Made by a program: the position numbers and the translations under genes. Positions 36,639-47,897 of a stretch of DNA of 64,000 nucleotides are shown piece after piece (within the stretch, counting starts at the first letter, position 1; each line of letters begins with the position of its first letter). Source of the DNA: Vibrio nitrifigilis (GTDB taxonomy: Bacteria > Pseudomonadota > Gammaproteobacteria > Enterobacterales > Vibrionaceae); NCBI RefSeq assembly GCF_015686695.1, contig NZ_JADPMR010000001.1, forward strand, positions 2,046,001-2,110,000. Reading direction: 5' to 3'. The notes below the pieces were generated by a model that had not been told where the DNA came from, ran no database searches, and saw only the letters and a list, made by a program, of their open reading frames with translations.

Positions 36639-37469
36639 ATGAGTCGAGTGGTGATTATCGGTGCAGGTTGGCTTGGTCAGCCATTGGCCCAATCTTTGTT
36701 AAAGCAGCAAATGAAAGTTAGCGTCACTAAAACCCAAATGGCTGGTGTTGAGATGCTTGCCAAACAAGGGATCCCAAGTTTTCTTTGCAATCTCACAACA
36801 CCCGATGCCCTAACAGAACAGCTGTTTCAACGTCAGTGTGACACTGTTATTGGTTGCTTTCCCCCTGGTTTTCGTCGCGGTAACGGCGACGAATACGCTC
36901 ATTACTGGGGTAACTTAGTGACACACGCTCATGCGGCGGGTGTAAAGAAAATCATCATGATCAGTTCAACATCGGTCTACCCTAACCTTGGTCAAATTAT
37001 GCATGAAGAAGATGCCAGTTACAGCCTAGCGCTAAACAATGACACCTTCACCGATAATGCTCGCATCCTATTAAAAGCAGAACAGTGTGTGATCGATTCA
37101 GGATTAGACTATGTCATTATTCGTTGCAGCGGCCTGTTTGGTGCCGATCGTCACCCAGCTCGTTTTGCAACACGACTAAAATCTGTGAGTAGCGAGGCAC
37201 CAGCCAATATGTTGCATCAGAAAGATGCGATAGGAATTACCGAATTTTCTCTGCGCCACCTTTCACGTCAAGTTATCAACGCGACGACCCCTAATACGGT
37301 GAGTAAGGCGCAATTCTACCAAGCTGCATTAGACATCATTGGATCAAAAGAGCCACTGCCACCAATCAATGATCTACCATTTAAACAGATAGTCAGTGAT
37401 AAATTGATCCGGCTTGGGTATTCATTCCATTATACAAATACTCTGGAGGCACTGTCCGATAATGAGTAA
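36639..37469 (+). CDS. NAD(P)-dependent epimerase/dehydratase-like protein (YeeZ-like)
   Basis: Extended short-chain dehydrogenase of 276 residues. The N-terminal nucleotide-binding motif is VVIIGAGWLGQPLAQ and there is a YPNLGQ/SSTSVY segment where the catalytic Ser-Tyr would be. It resembles E. coli YeeZ, whose substrate is not known. Its last 8 bp overlap the start of the YdcF-like gene (ATGAGTAA), so the two are coupled. Confidence 0.75.
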   Translation: MSRVVIIGAGWLGQPLAQSLLKQQMKVSVTKTQMAGVEMLAKQGIPSFLCNLTTPDALTEQLFQRQCDTVIGCFPPGFRRGNGDEYAHYWGNLVTHAHAAGVKKIIMISSTSVYPNLGQIMHEEDASYSLALNNDTFTDNARILLKAEQCVIDSGLDYVIIRCSGLFGADRHPARFATRLKSVSSEAPANMLHQKDAIGITEFSLRHLSRQVINATTPNTVSKAQFYQAALDIIGSKEPLPPINDLPFKQIVSDKLIRLGYSFHYTNTLEALSDNE

Positions 37470-38109
37470 ACATCTATATCAACATTTAGAGACTTTATGG
37501 CGCTATATGCAGCTTGATCATCAACTGCAACCCGCCGATGTGATCATCACCATGGGAAGCAACGATACTCGTGTTGCCGAGCATGCCTCTAACCTTTACC
37601 TACAAGGATTAGCACCGTTGATTGTATTTAGTGGTCAACATGGTCGTCTTACCCGAGGAGTCTTTGATACACCGGAAGCAGAACGTTTTGCCGAAGTGGC
37701 GATTGACGCAGGCGTTCCTCAAGAAAGTATTCTGCTTGAAAAGCGTGCGCAAAATAGTGGCGAAAACGTGCGTTTCAGTTACGAACTATTGAGCGAACAT
37801 GGTATTGCTCCCAAACGGGTTATTTTGGTGCACAAACCTTATAAAGAACGTCGCGCGTACGCGACTTTTATGAAGCAATGGCCAACGGCGGTCGATAGTT
37901 TACAAGTCACATCATGTACCAACGACTTTTTTGAATACCTGACTGAAGATATGACGTTAGATCTGGTCATTGAACAACTGCTTGGCGATTATGAACGTAT
38001 CGTTAACTATCCGGATAAAGGATTTCAAATTAGCCAACCCATCCCAGAAGAAGTCGCTCAAGCTTATCAAGCGTTAATCAAGATCTTTGGTAACGACGCA
38101 GCGGCTTAA
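37462..38109 (+). CDS. YdcF family protein (DUF218)
   Basis: Cytoplasmic DUF218 protein of 215 residues, related to E. coli YdcF, which binds S-adenosylmethionine. Family motifs are PADVIITMGSNDTRVAEHASNLYLQG, IVFSGQHG, ENVRFSYELL and VHKPYKERRAYATF. There is no signal peptide or helix, in contrast to the membrane DUF218 protein ElyC at 57114. The ATG at 37462 follows GGAGG by 12 bp and overlaps the previous gene's stop. Activity unknown. Confidence 0.85.
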   Translation: MSKHLYQHLETLWRYMQLDHQLQPADVIITMGSNDTRVAEHASNLYLQGLAPLIVFSGQHGRLTRGVFDTPEAERFAEVAIDAGVPQESILLEKRAQNSGENVRFSYELLSEHGIAPKRVILVHKPYKERRAYATFMKQWPTAVDSLQVTSCTNDFFEYLTEDMTLDLVIEQLLGDYERIVNYPDKGFQISQPIPEEVAQAYQALIKIFGNDAAA

Positions 38110-38131
38110 TGTTGTCTTTCACAGAATGCAG

Positions 38132-38157
38132 AAAGGGAGCCGACGCTCCCTTTCTTT
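38132..38157 (+). terminator. Terminator of the YdcF-like gene
   Basis: AAAGGGAGC (38132-38140) and GCTCCCTTT (38145-38153) with a 4-nt loop, followed by CTTTTAT. Confidence 0.9.
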
Positions 38158-38180
38158 TATTACGCTGTGACCACTAGCCA

Positions 38181-38759
38181 TTAAATGCCTAATGCTTCTT
38201 TATAGTGCTTACGACAGACTGACACATATTTGTCGTTACCGCCGATAGCAACCTGATCACCTTCTTTAATTGGATTGCCATGCTCATCAGTACGAATCAC
38301 CATGGTGGCTTTACGGCCACAGTGACAAATGGTTTTTAACTCGACTAATTTATCCGCCCACGCTAACAGATATTTACTGCCTTCAAACAATTCGCCCTGA
38401 AAATCGGTTCTTAATCCGTAACAAAGTACAGGTATGCCTAATTTATCAACAACTTCTGTTAATTGATGAACCTGCTCTTTAGTCAAAAACTGACACTCAT
38501 CAATCAAAATACAGTGACGTTTTTGTTGGGTATGAATCACGGTAATATCTGCCAAGAGATCCGAATTTTCATGATAAAGATACGCATCGGCTTCTAGGCC
38601 AATTCTTGAACTGACTTTACCCACACCAAATCGATCATCAATCGCTGCGGTAAAGATCGCAGGCGTCATACCGCGCTCTTTATAGTTAAATGCCGATTGT
38701 AATAACGTCGTAGATTTACCCGCATTCATTGCTGAGTAATAAAAATACATCTGAGCCAA
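38181..38759 (-). CDS. tdk: Thymidine kinase
   Basis: Phosphorylates thymidine to dTMP in the salvage pathway. It has 192 residues with the P-loop [11 protein letters not shown] near the N-terminus, the lid-side motif ILIDECQFL and a zinc site (CHCG and later CRKH). A TTG at 38759 ([16 protein letters not shown]) is preferred to the ATG at 38750 because AGGA lies 9 bp ahead of it and the family commonly starts MAQMYFYYS; the frame open to 38855 is not supported. Transcribed alone on the minus strand. Confidence 0.9.
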   Translation of the reverse strand: MAQMYFYYSAMNAGKSTTLLQSAFNYKERGMTPAIFTAAIDDRFGVGKVSSRIGLEADAYLYHENSDLLADITVIHTQQKRHCILIDECQFLTKEQVHQLTEVVDKLGIPVLCYGLRTDFQGELFEGSKYLLAWADKLVELKTICHCGRKATMVIRTDEHGNPIKEGDQVAIGGNDKYVSVCRKHYKEALGI

Positions 38760-38887
38760 AAGAACAATTCCTACATTTTGCTGGTCGACCACCAGCACAA
38801 ATAGCAACATTGAATCCATCGTCAATAATGAACGACTTGGATAATTGACCAACATTGATATAAAAAATAAGTGGCGCGCATTGTAAC

Positions 38888-38918
38888 AAAAAAGCGACCT
38901 ATTGCGGTCGCTTTTCTT
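38888..38918 (-). terminator. Terminator of aspS
   Basis: AAGCGACC (38892-38899) pairs with GGTCGCTT (38906-38913); the minus strand then has a T-run. It is about 40 bp after the aspS stop. Confidence 0.88.
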
Positions 38919-38954
38919 ATTACTTGATCACTTTTCAGTGCAAAACTAAAACGT

Positions 38955-40733
38955 TTATGCGTCTTGGTCTTCTTGCGCTGCTTTAACTGTGATAGCTAGC
39001 TCTTCCAATGCAGCAGGATTTGCGTAGCTTGGCGCGTTCGTCAATGGACACGCTGCTGCAGTTGTTTTAGGGAAAGCAATCACATCACGGATATTCTCAG
39101 TGCCACACAGCAGCATCACTAAACGGTCAAGACCAAATGCTAAACCAGCGTGTGGTGGTGTACCATATTTAAGAGCATCTAGTAAGAAACCGAATTTTGC
39201 ACGTTGTTCCTCTTCGTTAATACCCAACACATCGAACACAGCTGACTGCATTTGTGCATTGTGAATACGAACAGAACCACCGCCCACTTCGTAACCATTT
39301 AGAACCATATCGTAAGCATTTGAGTTCGCAGCTGATGGATTAGCTTTCAGTTCTTCTGGTGTTACGTTAAGCGGTGAAGTAAATGGATGGTGCATCGCTG
39401 CGATGTTACCTTCGTCATCACTCTCAAACATTGGGAAATCCACAACCCATAGTGGTGCCCACGCTTCAAGATCCGTCAGCTCTAAATCAAGACCCACTTT
39501 TAGACGTAGCGCGCCTAGAGCATCCGTCACAACATTGGCTTTATCGGCACCAAATAGAATGATGTCACCCGATTGAGCGTTAGTACGTTCTAACAGAGCA
39601 CCGATCACTTCTTCATTTAGGAACTTAGCCACTGGCGATTGAATACCGTCAAGACCCGCTTCACGATCATTCACTTTCATCCACGCTAAACCTTTTGCAC
39701 CGTAAACCGACACATACTGAGTGTATTCATCAATTTGTTTACGAGTCAGTTTAGCGCCACCAGGCACACAAAGTACGGCTACGCGGCCTTTTTCGTCGTT
39801 CGCAGGACCAGCAAAAACTTTAAATTCAACGTCTTTAACGATGTCAGCCACATCAACAATTTCTAGCGGGTTACGCAGGTCTGGTTTATCAGAACCAAAA
39901 CGGCGCATTGCTTCGCTATATTCCATGATTGGGAAATGGCCTAGATCGACATCGAGTAACTCTTTCCACATATCACGAACCATGGTTTCTGTAACACCAC
40001 GTACTTCTTCCGCCGTCATGAATGACGTTTCGATATCAATTTGAGTGAATTCAGGCTGACGGTCTGCACGCAAATCTTCATCACGGAAACATTTAACGAT
40101 TTGGTAGTAACGATCAAAACCAGACATCATCAATAGCTGTTTAAATAGCTGAGGTGACTGTGGTAAAGCGTAGAATTTACCTTTGTGTACACGGCTAGGA
40201 ACTAAGTAGTCGCGCGCACCTTCTGGCGTTGCTTTCGTCAATACTGGAGTTTCAATATCTAAGAAGCCTTGCTCATCAAGGAAACGGCGCACGAAACTTG
40301 ATGCTTTAGCACGCAATTTGATGCGATCGCTCATTTCAGGGCGACGTAAATCTAAGTAGCGGTATTTTAGACGCTGCTCTTCTGAGTTCTTTTGATTCGA
40401 GTCAAGTGGAAGCGGCTCTGAACGGTTAATGATTTCCAACCCTGTTGCCAAGATTTCCACTTCACCTGTTGCCATGTCTTTATTGATTTGGCTGTCTGGG
40501 CGAGCACGAACTGTACCAGTCAATGTAATACAGAATTCGCTGCGCAGTTGGTTCGCAATTGCAAACACGTCAGCCATATCTGGATCGATAACTACCTGAA
40601 CGATACCTTCACGATCTCGCATATCAATGAAGATAAGACCGCCTAAATCACGACGACGGTTAACCCAGCCGCTCAGTTCCACAGTTTGTCCAACGAGGGA
40701 CTTGTTCAGGTGACCACAATAATGGCTACGCAT
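38955..40733 (-). CDS. aspS: Aspartyl-tRNA synthetase
   Basis: Class II synthetase of 592 residues, bacterial type. The N-terminal OB fold binds the anticodon ([29 protein letters not shown]). The class II motifs are in place: [25 protein letters not shown] (motif 2 region with [18 protein letters not shown]) and [15 protein letters not shown] (motif 3). The GAD insertion domain lies in the middle, as in bacterial AspS. Monocistronic. Confidence 0.98.
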   Translation of the reverse strand: MRSHYCGHLNKSLVGQTVELSGWVNRRRDLGGLIFIDMRDREGIVQVVIDPDMADVFAIANQLRSEFCITLTGTVRARPDSQINKDMATGEVEILATGLEIINRSEPLPLDSNQKNSEEQRLKYRYLDLRRPEMSDRIKLRAKASSFVRRFLDEQGFLDIETPVLTKATPEGARDYLVPSRVHKGKFYALPQSPQLFKQLLMMSGFDRYYQIVKCFRDEDLRADRQPEFTQIDIETSFMTAEEVRGVTETMVRDMWKELLDVDLGHFPIMEYSEAMRRFGSDKPDLRNPLEIVDVADIVKDVEFKVFAGPANDEKGRVAVLCVPGGAKLTRKQIDEYTQYVSVYGAKGLAWMKVNDREAGLDGIQSPVAKFLNEEVIGALLERTNAQSGDIILFGADKANVVTDALGALRLKVGLDLELTDLEAWAPLWVVDFPMFESDDEGNIAAMHHPFTSPLNVTPEELKANPSAANSNAYDMVLNGYEVGGGSVRIHNAQMQSAVFDVLGINEEEQRAKFGFLLDALKYGTPPHAGLAFGLDRLVMLLCGTENIRDVIAFPKTTAAACPLTNAPSYANPAALEELAITVKAAQEDQDA

Positions 40734-41016
40734 AATAAATTTCCCAATCTCTTTAATTTATCATTCAACTTTACGCTGCAGTTATTTCAACTATCTGCAG
40801 TACAAGATGTCATTTATACGCTGAACGGTCGGGAAAATCGACCTTACAGCAGATAAAATCCGTTCATTTATTCCCACTTGACTATTTTTGGTACAATATT
40901 CAGCCAAATCAGCTATCAAGACGAAAAAATTGCGGTCGATTATAGCGCTAAACTGTCTTCGGTTACAAAGCGATGTTAGAGTCTATTATTCATTAAGTTA
41001 TCAAATGGAATGTCCG

Positions 41017-41892
41017 ATGCCCTCACCTACTTCTCGGTTATTAAGACTAGGTTTGACTATGTGGTCACACTCGGGATGGCAGAGTGAATTTTATGGAAAA
41101 GGGACTCAATCGAGTGAGCGACTGGCTAAATACGCCAGTGTATTTAGCACTGTAGAAGGTAACACGACATTTTATGCTTCGCCTTCAGCACACACCGTCT
41201 TAAACTGGCATGATGCAACACCGGATGAGTTTCGTTTTACCTTCAAATTACCGAAACAAATCACCCATCAAAATGCGCTACGGCATAGTCAACAAGACGT
41301 CGCCGATTTTTTGCAGCTCATGTCCCCACTGGCAGAAAAAATTGGCATGTGGACCATTCAATTACCGGCCAATTTTGGACCCGATGATTTTGCAGCATTA
41401 GTGCAATTTTGCCAGCAATTTCCCAGAGACATTCCTTTAGGGGTCGAAGTACGCCATCCCGCATTTTTTGCGAAACAAGACGCCGAAAAACAGTTGAATC
41501 AATGGCTGTTAGAACAAGGTATCAACCGTATCATTATGGATAGCCGACCCGTTTTTGCGGCAAAAGCAGACAATGAAGTCATTATCGATGCGCAGAAAAA
41601 GAAACCTCGCGTTCCTGTACACGCCATTGCAACCGCTCACTCGCCGATGATTCGATTTATCGGCCACCCCGATCTCGATGCCAACTTAGAATTTTTTGCA
41701 CCTTGGTTAAGTAAACTCCCTGCGTGGATAGCTCAAGGGAAACAACCCTACTTAATGATCCACACGCCAGACAATGTGTTAGCCCCTCAATTGGCGGTTA
41801 AGCTATACCAACAATTACAGACTCAGCTCGACTTAACCACACTACCCAGTTTTCCAGCAGCAGTCGATCAACAGCAACTGTCTATGTTTTAA
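41017..41892 (+). CDS. DUF72 domain protein
   Basis: TIM-barrel-like DUF72 (YecE family) protein of 291 residues. Recognisable motifs are RLGLTMWSHSGWQSEFYGKGTQSSERLAKYA, STVEGNTTFYASPS, FRFTFKLPKQITH, and FIGHPD. Family function is not established. GGAA lies 6 bp before the ATG at 41017; another ATG at 41005 is also possible. It is followed by about 270 bp of non-coding sequence before cmoA. Confidence 0.85.
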   Translation: MPSPTSRLLRLGLTMWSHSGWQSEFYGKGTQSSERLAKYASVFSTVEGNTTFYASPSAHTVLNWHDATPDEFRFTFKLPKQITHQNALRHSQQDVADFLQLMSPLAEKIGMWTIQLPANFGPDDFAALVQFCQQFPRDIPLGVEVRHPAFFAKQDAEKQLNQWLLEQGINRIIMDSRPVFAAKADNEVIIDAQKKKPRVPVHAIATAHSPMIRFIGHPDLDANLEFFAPWLSKLPAWIAQGKQPYLMIHTPDNVLAPQLAVKLYQQLQTQLDLTTLPSFPAAVDQQQLSMF

Positions 41893-42020
41893 TGGCTGCA
41901 ACGTTTTAATAACTTCAGTGTGTTAGTTGCCTCAACAATGTCTTGACTAAACCGAATACATTGTCGTTCCCCCTACCTTGCGCTGACTTAGAGTTACCGA
42001 TAAAAAGCACGATTCGATAG

Positions 42021-42893
<873 letters not shown>

Positions 42894-42981
42894 TTGTTTA
42901 GGTTAGAGTGATATCGACTAGTCCCGATAACCTCATTAACACCACGTTATACTCGGACTAGTTAGTTAGGTAATCGTATTC

Positions 42982-43953
42982 ATGTTTAATTTTGCTCGCA
43001 TCTATCAGCTTATTGCTGAGGACACTCGTCTTCAACCATGGCTGAATGTTCTTCCTCAACAGCTGACAGATTGGCAAGAGCAGCCACACGGCGATATCGC
43101 CCGCTGGTTTCGTGCCCTTAAAAAAATTCCTGATACTGCACCTGATGTTATTGATATCAAAGACTCGGTAACTCTGCATAACCATGAGCCTCTGCCACAT
43201 GGCGAACAACAGAAGCTAGAAAATCTGCTAAAGACGTTTCACCCTTGGCGTAAAGGACCTTATTCAGTTCACAACATTCATATCGATACTGAATGGCGTT
43301 CAGATTGGAAATGGGACCGTCTTGTTCCTCATATTTCTGACCTGACAAACCGCACTGTTTTAGATGTAGGCTGTGGTAACGGTTATCATATGTGGCGCAT
43401 GTTAGGCGCCGGTGCAAGGCAAGTGTGGGGCATTGATCCATCTGAGCTATTTTTGGTGCAGTTTGAAGCGATTCGCAAACTCATGGGTAACGATGAGCGC
43501 GTCAACCTCTTACCATTAGGCATTGAGCAACTTCCAGAACTAGAAGCCTTTGATACAGTATTTAGCATGGGAGTTTTATATCACCGCCGCTCTCCAATTG
43601 ATCACCTTATCCAATTGAAAAATCAACTGGCTTCAGGTGGTGAGTTAATTCTCGAAACCTTGGTGATTGAAGGGGATGAAAATGCCGTACTGGTGCCATT
43701 TGATCGCTATGCTCAAATGCGCAATGTCTATTTCTTCCCTTCTGCTTTGGCTTTAAAAGTATGGTTAGAAAAAGTCGGTTTTATCGACGTTAAAATTGTC
43801 GATGAGAATGTCACTTCCCTTGATGAGCAGCGCACCACGGAGTGGATGACGCACAACTCATTACCGGATTATATTGACGCAGAGAATCCAGCCTTGACCG
43901 TTGAAGGATACCCTGCGCCGAGACGAGCGATTTTGATAGCAAAAAAACCATAA
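42982..43953 (+). CDS. cmoB: tRNA U34 carboxymethyltransferase
   Basis: Transfers the carboxymethyl group of carboxy-SAM to 5-hydroxyuridine 34 of certain tRNAs, giving cmo5U, which widens wobble decoding. It has 323 residues, the usual length, with the SAM motif [21 protein letters not shown] at about 121-141 and [12 protein letters not shown] after it. Works with CmoA just upstream; CmoM, which methylates the product, is encoded at 56216-56998. Confidence 0.96.
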   Translation: MFNFARIYQLIAEDTRLQPWLNVLPQQLTDWQEQPHGDIARWFRALKKIPDTAPDVIDIKDSVTLHNHEPLPHGEQQKLENLLKTFHPWRKGPYSVHNIHIDTEWRSDWKWDRLVPHISDLTNRTVLDVGCGNGYHMWRMLGAGARQVWGIDPSELFLVQFEAIRKLMGNDERVNLLPLGIEQLPELEAFDTVFSMGVLYHRRSPIDHLIQLKNQLASGGELILETLVIEGDENAVLVPFDRYAQMRNVYFFPSALALKVWLEKVGFIDVKIVDENVTSLDEQRTTEWMTHNSLPDYIDAENPALTVEGYPAPRRAILIAKKP

Positions 43954-44141
43954 TTGACATAGTTTTAACTATCTTTTGCTTTCATAAGGCTAAGCTATGG
44001 GTCGAAAGCTCATAGCTTGCTTAATAATAACTCTATTTTTTGGTTGTTTAGCCCATATTACAAGTCTGTTTTTCATGGGGTTATTAGACTAATTAATAAT
44101 AAAATAACTAACACTACTTAAGAAATTAAATAAGGTCGCAA

Positions 44142-44903
44142 ATGTTTAAGCGAATAGCACCCGTTATTGCACTCAGTATGCTTTCAGGTTGCACTATGAT
44201 GAACGGTGATGAACATCATCAAGCTACGCTAGCTGCCATTCAACACTCTGAATCTCACATCGATAACCATCTCACCAATTTGGAATTACAAATCAGTAAT
44301 CAAATGGACTATATCGATAGTTTAGAAAGAGAAATCACTTCCTTAAAAAAACAAGTTCGTAAACTAGAGCACACCGCATCGGAAATCGATGATCAAACCG
44401 GGTTAGCGGCCAAGCAAGATGATCAGGTTCCTACTCTGGCTGTGCCAGAATCCTCGGTAGCGGCACGCCATCAACAAGTGCTCGGCTCTTTAGAGAAAGT
44501 CACTATCGATTCCTTGGACAAAACCTTTACTGCCCGTGTCGATACCGGTGCAGCCTCTTCGTCATTGAATGCTGTTGATGTTCAAGAATTTGAGCGAAAT
44601 AGCAAAAAATGGGTTCGATTCCATTTAGTCGCAGGTGACGATGTGGCAAAAGATGCAAAATGGATAGAAGCACCTATAGTGCGTTATGTGAGAATTCTCC
44701 AAGCCAATAGTGAGAAAGCACAACGCCGTGCAGTTGTTCAATTATGGGTTAAACTTGGTGATATTCATGAGAAGACACCATTTACCTTGGCCGACCGCTC
44801 ACAGATGAGTCACCCAGTACTGCTGGGAAGAGATTTTATTCGTGATATCGCCGTAGTCGATGTCAGCAAACAATACGTTCAAACTGGTAAAAATACTAAG
44901 TAA
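44142..44903 (+). CDS. Retropepsin-like zinc-protease-family lipoprotein (PF05618 type)
   Basis: A 253-residue lipoprotein: signal peptide with lipobox LSGC (Cys17), a coiled coil at about 37-85, and a C-terminal domain of the RimK-associated 'ATP-dependent zinc protease' family, which has an aspartic-protease fold. The catalytic-type motif DTGA is at 134-137 (ARVDTGAASSSLNA) and the LLGRDFI motif follows at about 228. It is the first gene of an operon with a 7TM inactive transglutaminase (10 bp later) and an ATP-grasp ligase. It could cut or trim a cell-surface peptide or amide made by the ligase; this is inference from gene order. Confidence 0.8.
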   Translation: MFKRIAPVIALSMLSGCTMMNGDEHHQATLAAIQHSESHIDNHLTNLELQISNQMDYIDSLEREITSLKKQVRKLEHTASEIDDQTGLAAKQDDQVPTLAVPESSVAARHQQVLGSLEKVTIDSLDKTFTARVDTGAASSSLNAVDVQEFERNSKKWVRFHLVAGDDVAKDAKWIEAPIVRYVRILQANSEKAQRRAVVQLWVKLGDIHEKTPFTLADRSQMSHPVLLGRDFIRDIAVVDVSKQYVQTGKNTK

Positions 44904-44912
44904 AGGTCATTT

Positions 44913-46421
44913 ATGACATCAAAAGTCCCGTTTTACATATCCATCCTGCTCTTAATTATTGCAGGGATAACATTAAGTGTAATGCGTCACCAACAATACG
45001 GAGTGCCTTGGACTCCTGGCGAAACTCGCCAAGTCTGGGATCTAGAAGCTCGTATTGAATTTTATGCCAATGACAAACCCGTTAAAGTCTCTTTAGCTGC
45101 TCCAGCAACCCAAGATGGCTTCACTTTAATTAACGAAAGTGCCTCATCGCCAGGTTACGGTGTCTCTTATATTTCTAGTAATTCTGGCCGCCGTGCTGAA
45201 TGGTCTATCCGTCATGCTAAAGGTCCACAAACGATTTATTACAAAACCCAGTTTTTAGTGGATCCTAATGCACAATCAACCCCAATTCCTCCTGTTGGCG
45301 AGATTCAAAAACCGACCTTCGACGGTCCAGAAGAAGCGGCAGCGGTAGCATTGATCAATCGAGCTACCCGTTTATCGGCAGAGCCGGTCAGTTTTACTCG
45401 TGAGCTGATTAAAACCCTTAACGATCCTGAAAGTCAGAACGCATCACTACTATTAAACAACATGACCAAATATGAAGCAACGCAAAAATTGTTGTCTTAT
45501 GCAGGCATGCAAAACAAAGTCGTGGGTGTTATTCAACTCGAAGATGGCCGTCGTCGCCAATCGATTGAGATGATGAACGAAATCTGGAATGGCGAAAAAT
45601 GGGTTCTATTTAATCCAGAAACAGGCACGCAACCGACTCACCCTAACCTATTGGTTTGGGACGAATCAAATGTTTCTCTGCTTGATGTTGTTGGTGGTCG
45701 TAACAGCCAAGTTTACTTCAGCATGATTTCGCAAGATATGTCCGCTCAGCAAGCGACGAATAGTAAAGTTGAATCAGATGGCCTACTTAACCTATCTATT
45801 CACAGCTTACCGCTGGAAGAACAGGCAATGTTCAAAACGATTATGTTGATGCCTATCGGAGCATTAATTGTGGTGTTCTTGCGTGTGATCGTTGGTCTGA
45901 AAACATCAGGGACCTTCATGCCAGTGTTGATCGCGGTAGCGTTTGTACAAACGCAGTTGATGACTGGTATTATTGGCTTCCTCTTGATTGTCGGTACCGG
46001 TTTGATTATTCGTAGTTACTTATCTAAGTTGAACTTATTGCTGGTTGCGCGAATATCAGCGGTGATCATCGCGGTTATCTTGATCATCTCTATCTTTACT
46101 GTTGTGGCGTTTAAGTTAGGGTTAACGTCTGGCTTAACCATCACATTCTTCCCGATGATCATTTTGTCATGGACCATTGAACGTATGTCTATTCTTTGGG
46201 AAGAAGAAGGTACCAAAGAAGTCTTCATGCAAGGTGGTGGTTCGCTCTTTACTGCGATCCTTATCTACTTAGCAATGACTAACTCTTACGTACAGCACTT
46301 AACGTTTAACTTCATTGGCCTGCAGCTTGTGGTAATGGCAATCATTCTGTTATTGGGTACCTATACGGGTTACCGCATTTCAGAACTACGCCGTTTTAAA
46401 CCGCTTGCAGAGGAAGATTAA
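44913..46421 (+). CDS. Inactive transglutaminase fused to 7 transmembrane helices
   Basis: Membrane protein of 502 residues. One N-terminal helix (about 6-24) is followed by a periplasmic transglutaminase-like domain (EPVSFTRELIKTLNDPESQNAS, LSYAGMQNKVVGVIQLEDGRRRQSIEMMNEIWNGEKWVLFNPETG) without the catalytic cysteine in a recognisable site, so it is expected to bind rather than cut. From about residue 305, some seven helices follow to the C-terminus. This matches the Pfam pair for inactive transglutaminase and its 7TM partner. It lies 10 bp after the retropepsin-like gene and 1 bp before the ligase gene. Function unknown. Confidence 0.82.
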   Translation: MTSKVPFYISILLLIIAGITLSVMRHQQYGVPWTPGETRQVWDLEARIEFYANDKPVKVSLAAPATQDGFTLINESASSPGYGVSYISSNSGRRAEWSIRHAKGPQTIYYKTQFLVDPNAQSTPIPPVGEIQKPTFDGPEEAAAVALINRATRLSAEPVSFTRELIKTLNDPESQNASLLLNNMTKYEATQKLLSYAGMQNKVVGVIQLEDGRRRQSIEMMNEIWNGEKWVLFNPETGTQPTHPNLLVWDESNVSLLDVVGGRNSQVYFSMISQDMSAQQATNSKVESDGLLNLSIHSLPLEEQAMFKTIMLMPIGALIVVFLRVIVGLKTSGTFMPVLIAVAFVQTQLMTGIIGFLLIVGTGLIIRSYLSKLNLLLVARISAVIIAVILIISIFTVVAFKLGLTSGLTITFFPMIILSWTIERMSILWEEEGTKEVFMQGGGSLFTAILIYLAMTNSYVQHLTFNFIGLQLVVMAIILLLGTYTGYRISELRRFKPLAEED

Positions 46422-46422
46422 T

Positions 46423-47403
46423 ATGCTGTTTTCACTCTCTGAATATACATCGCCATTCAAACTCCGTAAGAAAGGCATTATGGGGATGAATCAGCGTAAT
46501 CACAGCTATATCGGTCGCTATAATGACCGATCTAAATATCCACTAGTCGACGATAAGTTAAAAACTAAACTGATTGCGCAACGTGCGGGCTGTACTGTAC
46601 CCAAACTGATTGGCGTCATTAGCGACCAAGGTGCGGTGAAAGACGTCCATGAGATGGTGAAAGATTGGCCTGGCTTCGTTATCAAACCCGCTCGTGGTAG
46701 TGGTGGTAAGGGTATATTAGTCATCACATCCCATAAAGACGGCAGTTATACCAAGCCTTCAGGTGCGCAAATTGGTAATGAAGATGTGGAACGCCATATC
46801 AGTAACACGCTGGCAGGCCTATTCTCTTTAGGCGGTAAAAACGACGTTGCTGTGGTCGAGAACCTTATCGAGTTCGACGATTGTTTTGACGGCTTCAGTT
46901 ATGAAGGTGTACCTGACGTCCGTATTATCGTATTTAAAGGGTACCCGATCATGGCGATGATGCGTTTATCTACTTCTCATTCAGACGGTAAGGCCAACTT
47001 ACACCAAGGCGCTGTTGGGGTGGGCATAGATATCGGGACGGGGAAGGCTGTGAAAGCGGTGCAATTTAACCGCCCCGTCACTCATCATCCGGATACCGAT
47101 AAAGACCTATCGACTTTGCAAGTTCCGCACTGGAAAAACTTGTTAACTCTTGCCGCCAGCGCATGGGAAATGACGGGTCTTGGCTATATGGGGACCGACA
47201 TGGTGTTGGATAAAAAAGAAGGCCCGATGGTACTTGAACTTAACGCTCGTCCTGGACTCGCTATTCAGATTGCCAACGGTTCAGGGCTATTACCTCGCCT
47301 TCACCATCTAGAAGCATTAGAAACACCACTTATCTACCCTTCCGCAGCAGAACGCGTTGAATACGCGATGAAGCACTTTGCTGTCGAAGATGACCACTTC
47401 TAG
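46423..47403 (+). CDS. Alpha-L-glutamate-ligase-like ATP-grasp protein (TIGR02291 type)
   Basis: Soluble ATP-grasp ligase of 326 residues from the ATG at 46423, which follows AGAGGAAG. The ATP loop is GFVIKPARGSGGKGILVI (K88, GSGGKG 92-97) and the Mg-binding motif is MVLELNARPGLAIQIAN near residue 285, typical of RimK-type enzymes that form amide bonds between an amino acid and a carboxylate. No peptide substrate is encoded nearby. Last gene of the three-gene operon, followed by a clear terminator. Confidence 0.85.
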   Translation: MLFSLSEYTSPFKLRKKGIMGMNQRNHSYIGRYNDRSKYPLVDDKLKTKLIAQRAGCTVPKLIGVISDQGAVKDVHEMVKDWPGFVIKPARGSGGKGILVITSHKDGSYTKPSGAQIGNEDVERHISNTLAGLFSLGGKNDVAVVENLIEFDDCFDGFSYEGVPDVRIIVFKGYPIMAMMRLSTSHSDGKANLHQGAVGVGIDIGTGKAVKAVQFNRPVTHHPDTDKDLSTLQVPHWKNLLTLAASAWEMTGLGYMGTDMVLDKKEGPMVLELNARPGLAIQIANGSGLLPRLHHLEALETPLIYPSAAERVEYAMKHFAVEDDHF

Positions 47404-47424
47404 TTTCCAGTAACATCAGAAACC

Positions 47425-47454
47425 AATAAAGCCAGTCATTCGACTGGTTTTATT
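47425..47454 (+). terminator. Terminator of the ATP-grasp operon
   Basis: AATAAAGCCAGTC and GACTGGTTTTATT form a 13-bp stem with one G-U pair and a 4-nt loop, followed by a TTATTTTA tract. Confidence 0.9.
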
Positions 47455-47897
47455 ATTTTACTAACCCAGCAGTGGGAACTTAGCCATCATATTTTTTATT
47501 TAAATAAGCAAATGGTGCAAGGTCAACCAAGCAATCACCAGTAATGAAAACATTTCTATCGGTGTTAGGTTGTACTAAATACAAGCACAAACATCAAAAC
47601 ACCATGAATAGCCGAGCAGAAGAACACGACTGTTTTCCGGCCCAATTATCGGATAACTAAGGCATAATGATCATGTCTAGTGCACTACCGCCTCTCCCAA
47701 CTGGAGATGATGATACTAACACTAGATAACGTTAGTTTGACAACTAGATACATCGGAGAATAAACGTTCCTCAACAACTCGGTTATCGCGACTATTTTTG
47801 AAAAAATGACACTTACAAAAAAGTACGTACTTACTTTTAGTGAGTTTAAATGGCAAGCTAAGTCGTATAGATTAAACCCATCCAATAAGGAACGATT
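47455..47897. promoter_or_regulatory. qorB upstream region with an HxlR-like operator
   Basis: A 440-bp gap. Close to qorB, 47811-47844 contains ACTTAC, then the 12-bp palindrome AAGTACGTACTT (47821-47832), then ACTTTTAGTGAG. Such TAC/GTA-rich sites are typical of HxlR-family regulators, and in E. coli qorB (ytfG) is divergent from the HxlR gene ytfH. No hxlR gene is present here; the only minus-strand open frame (47685-47951) overlaps qorB and looks non-coding. Confidence 0.5.
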
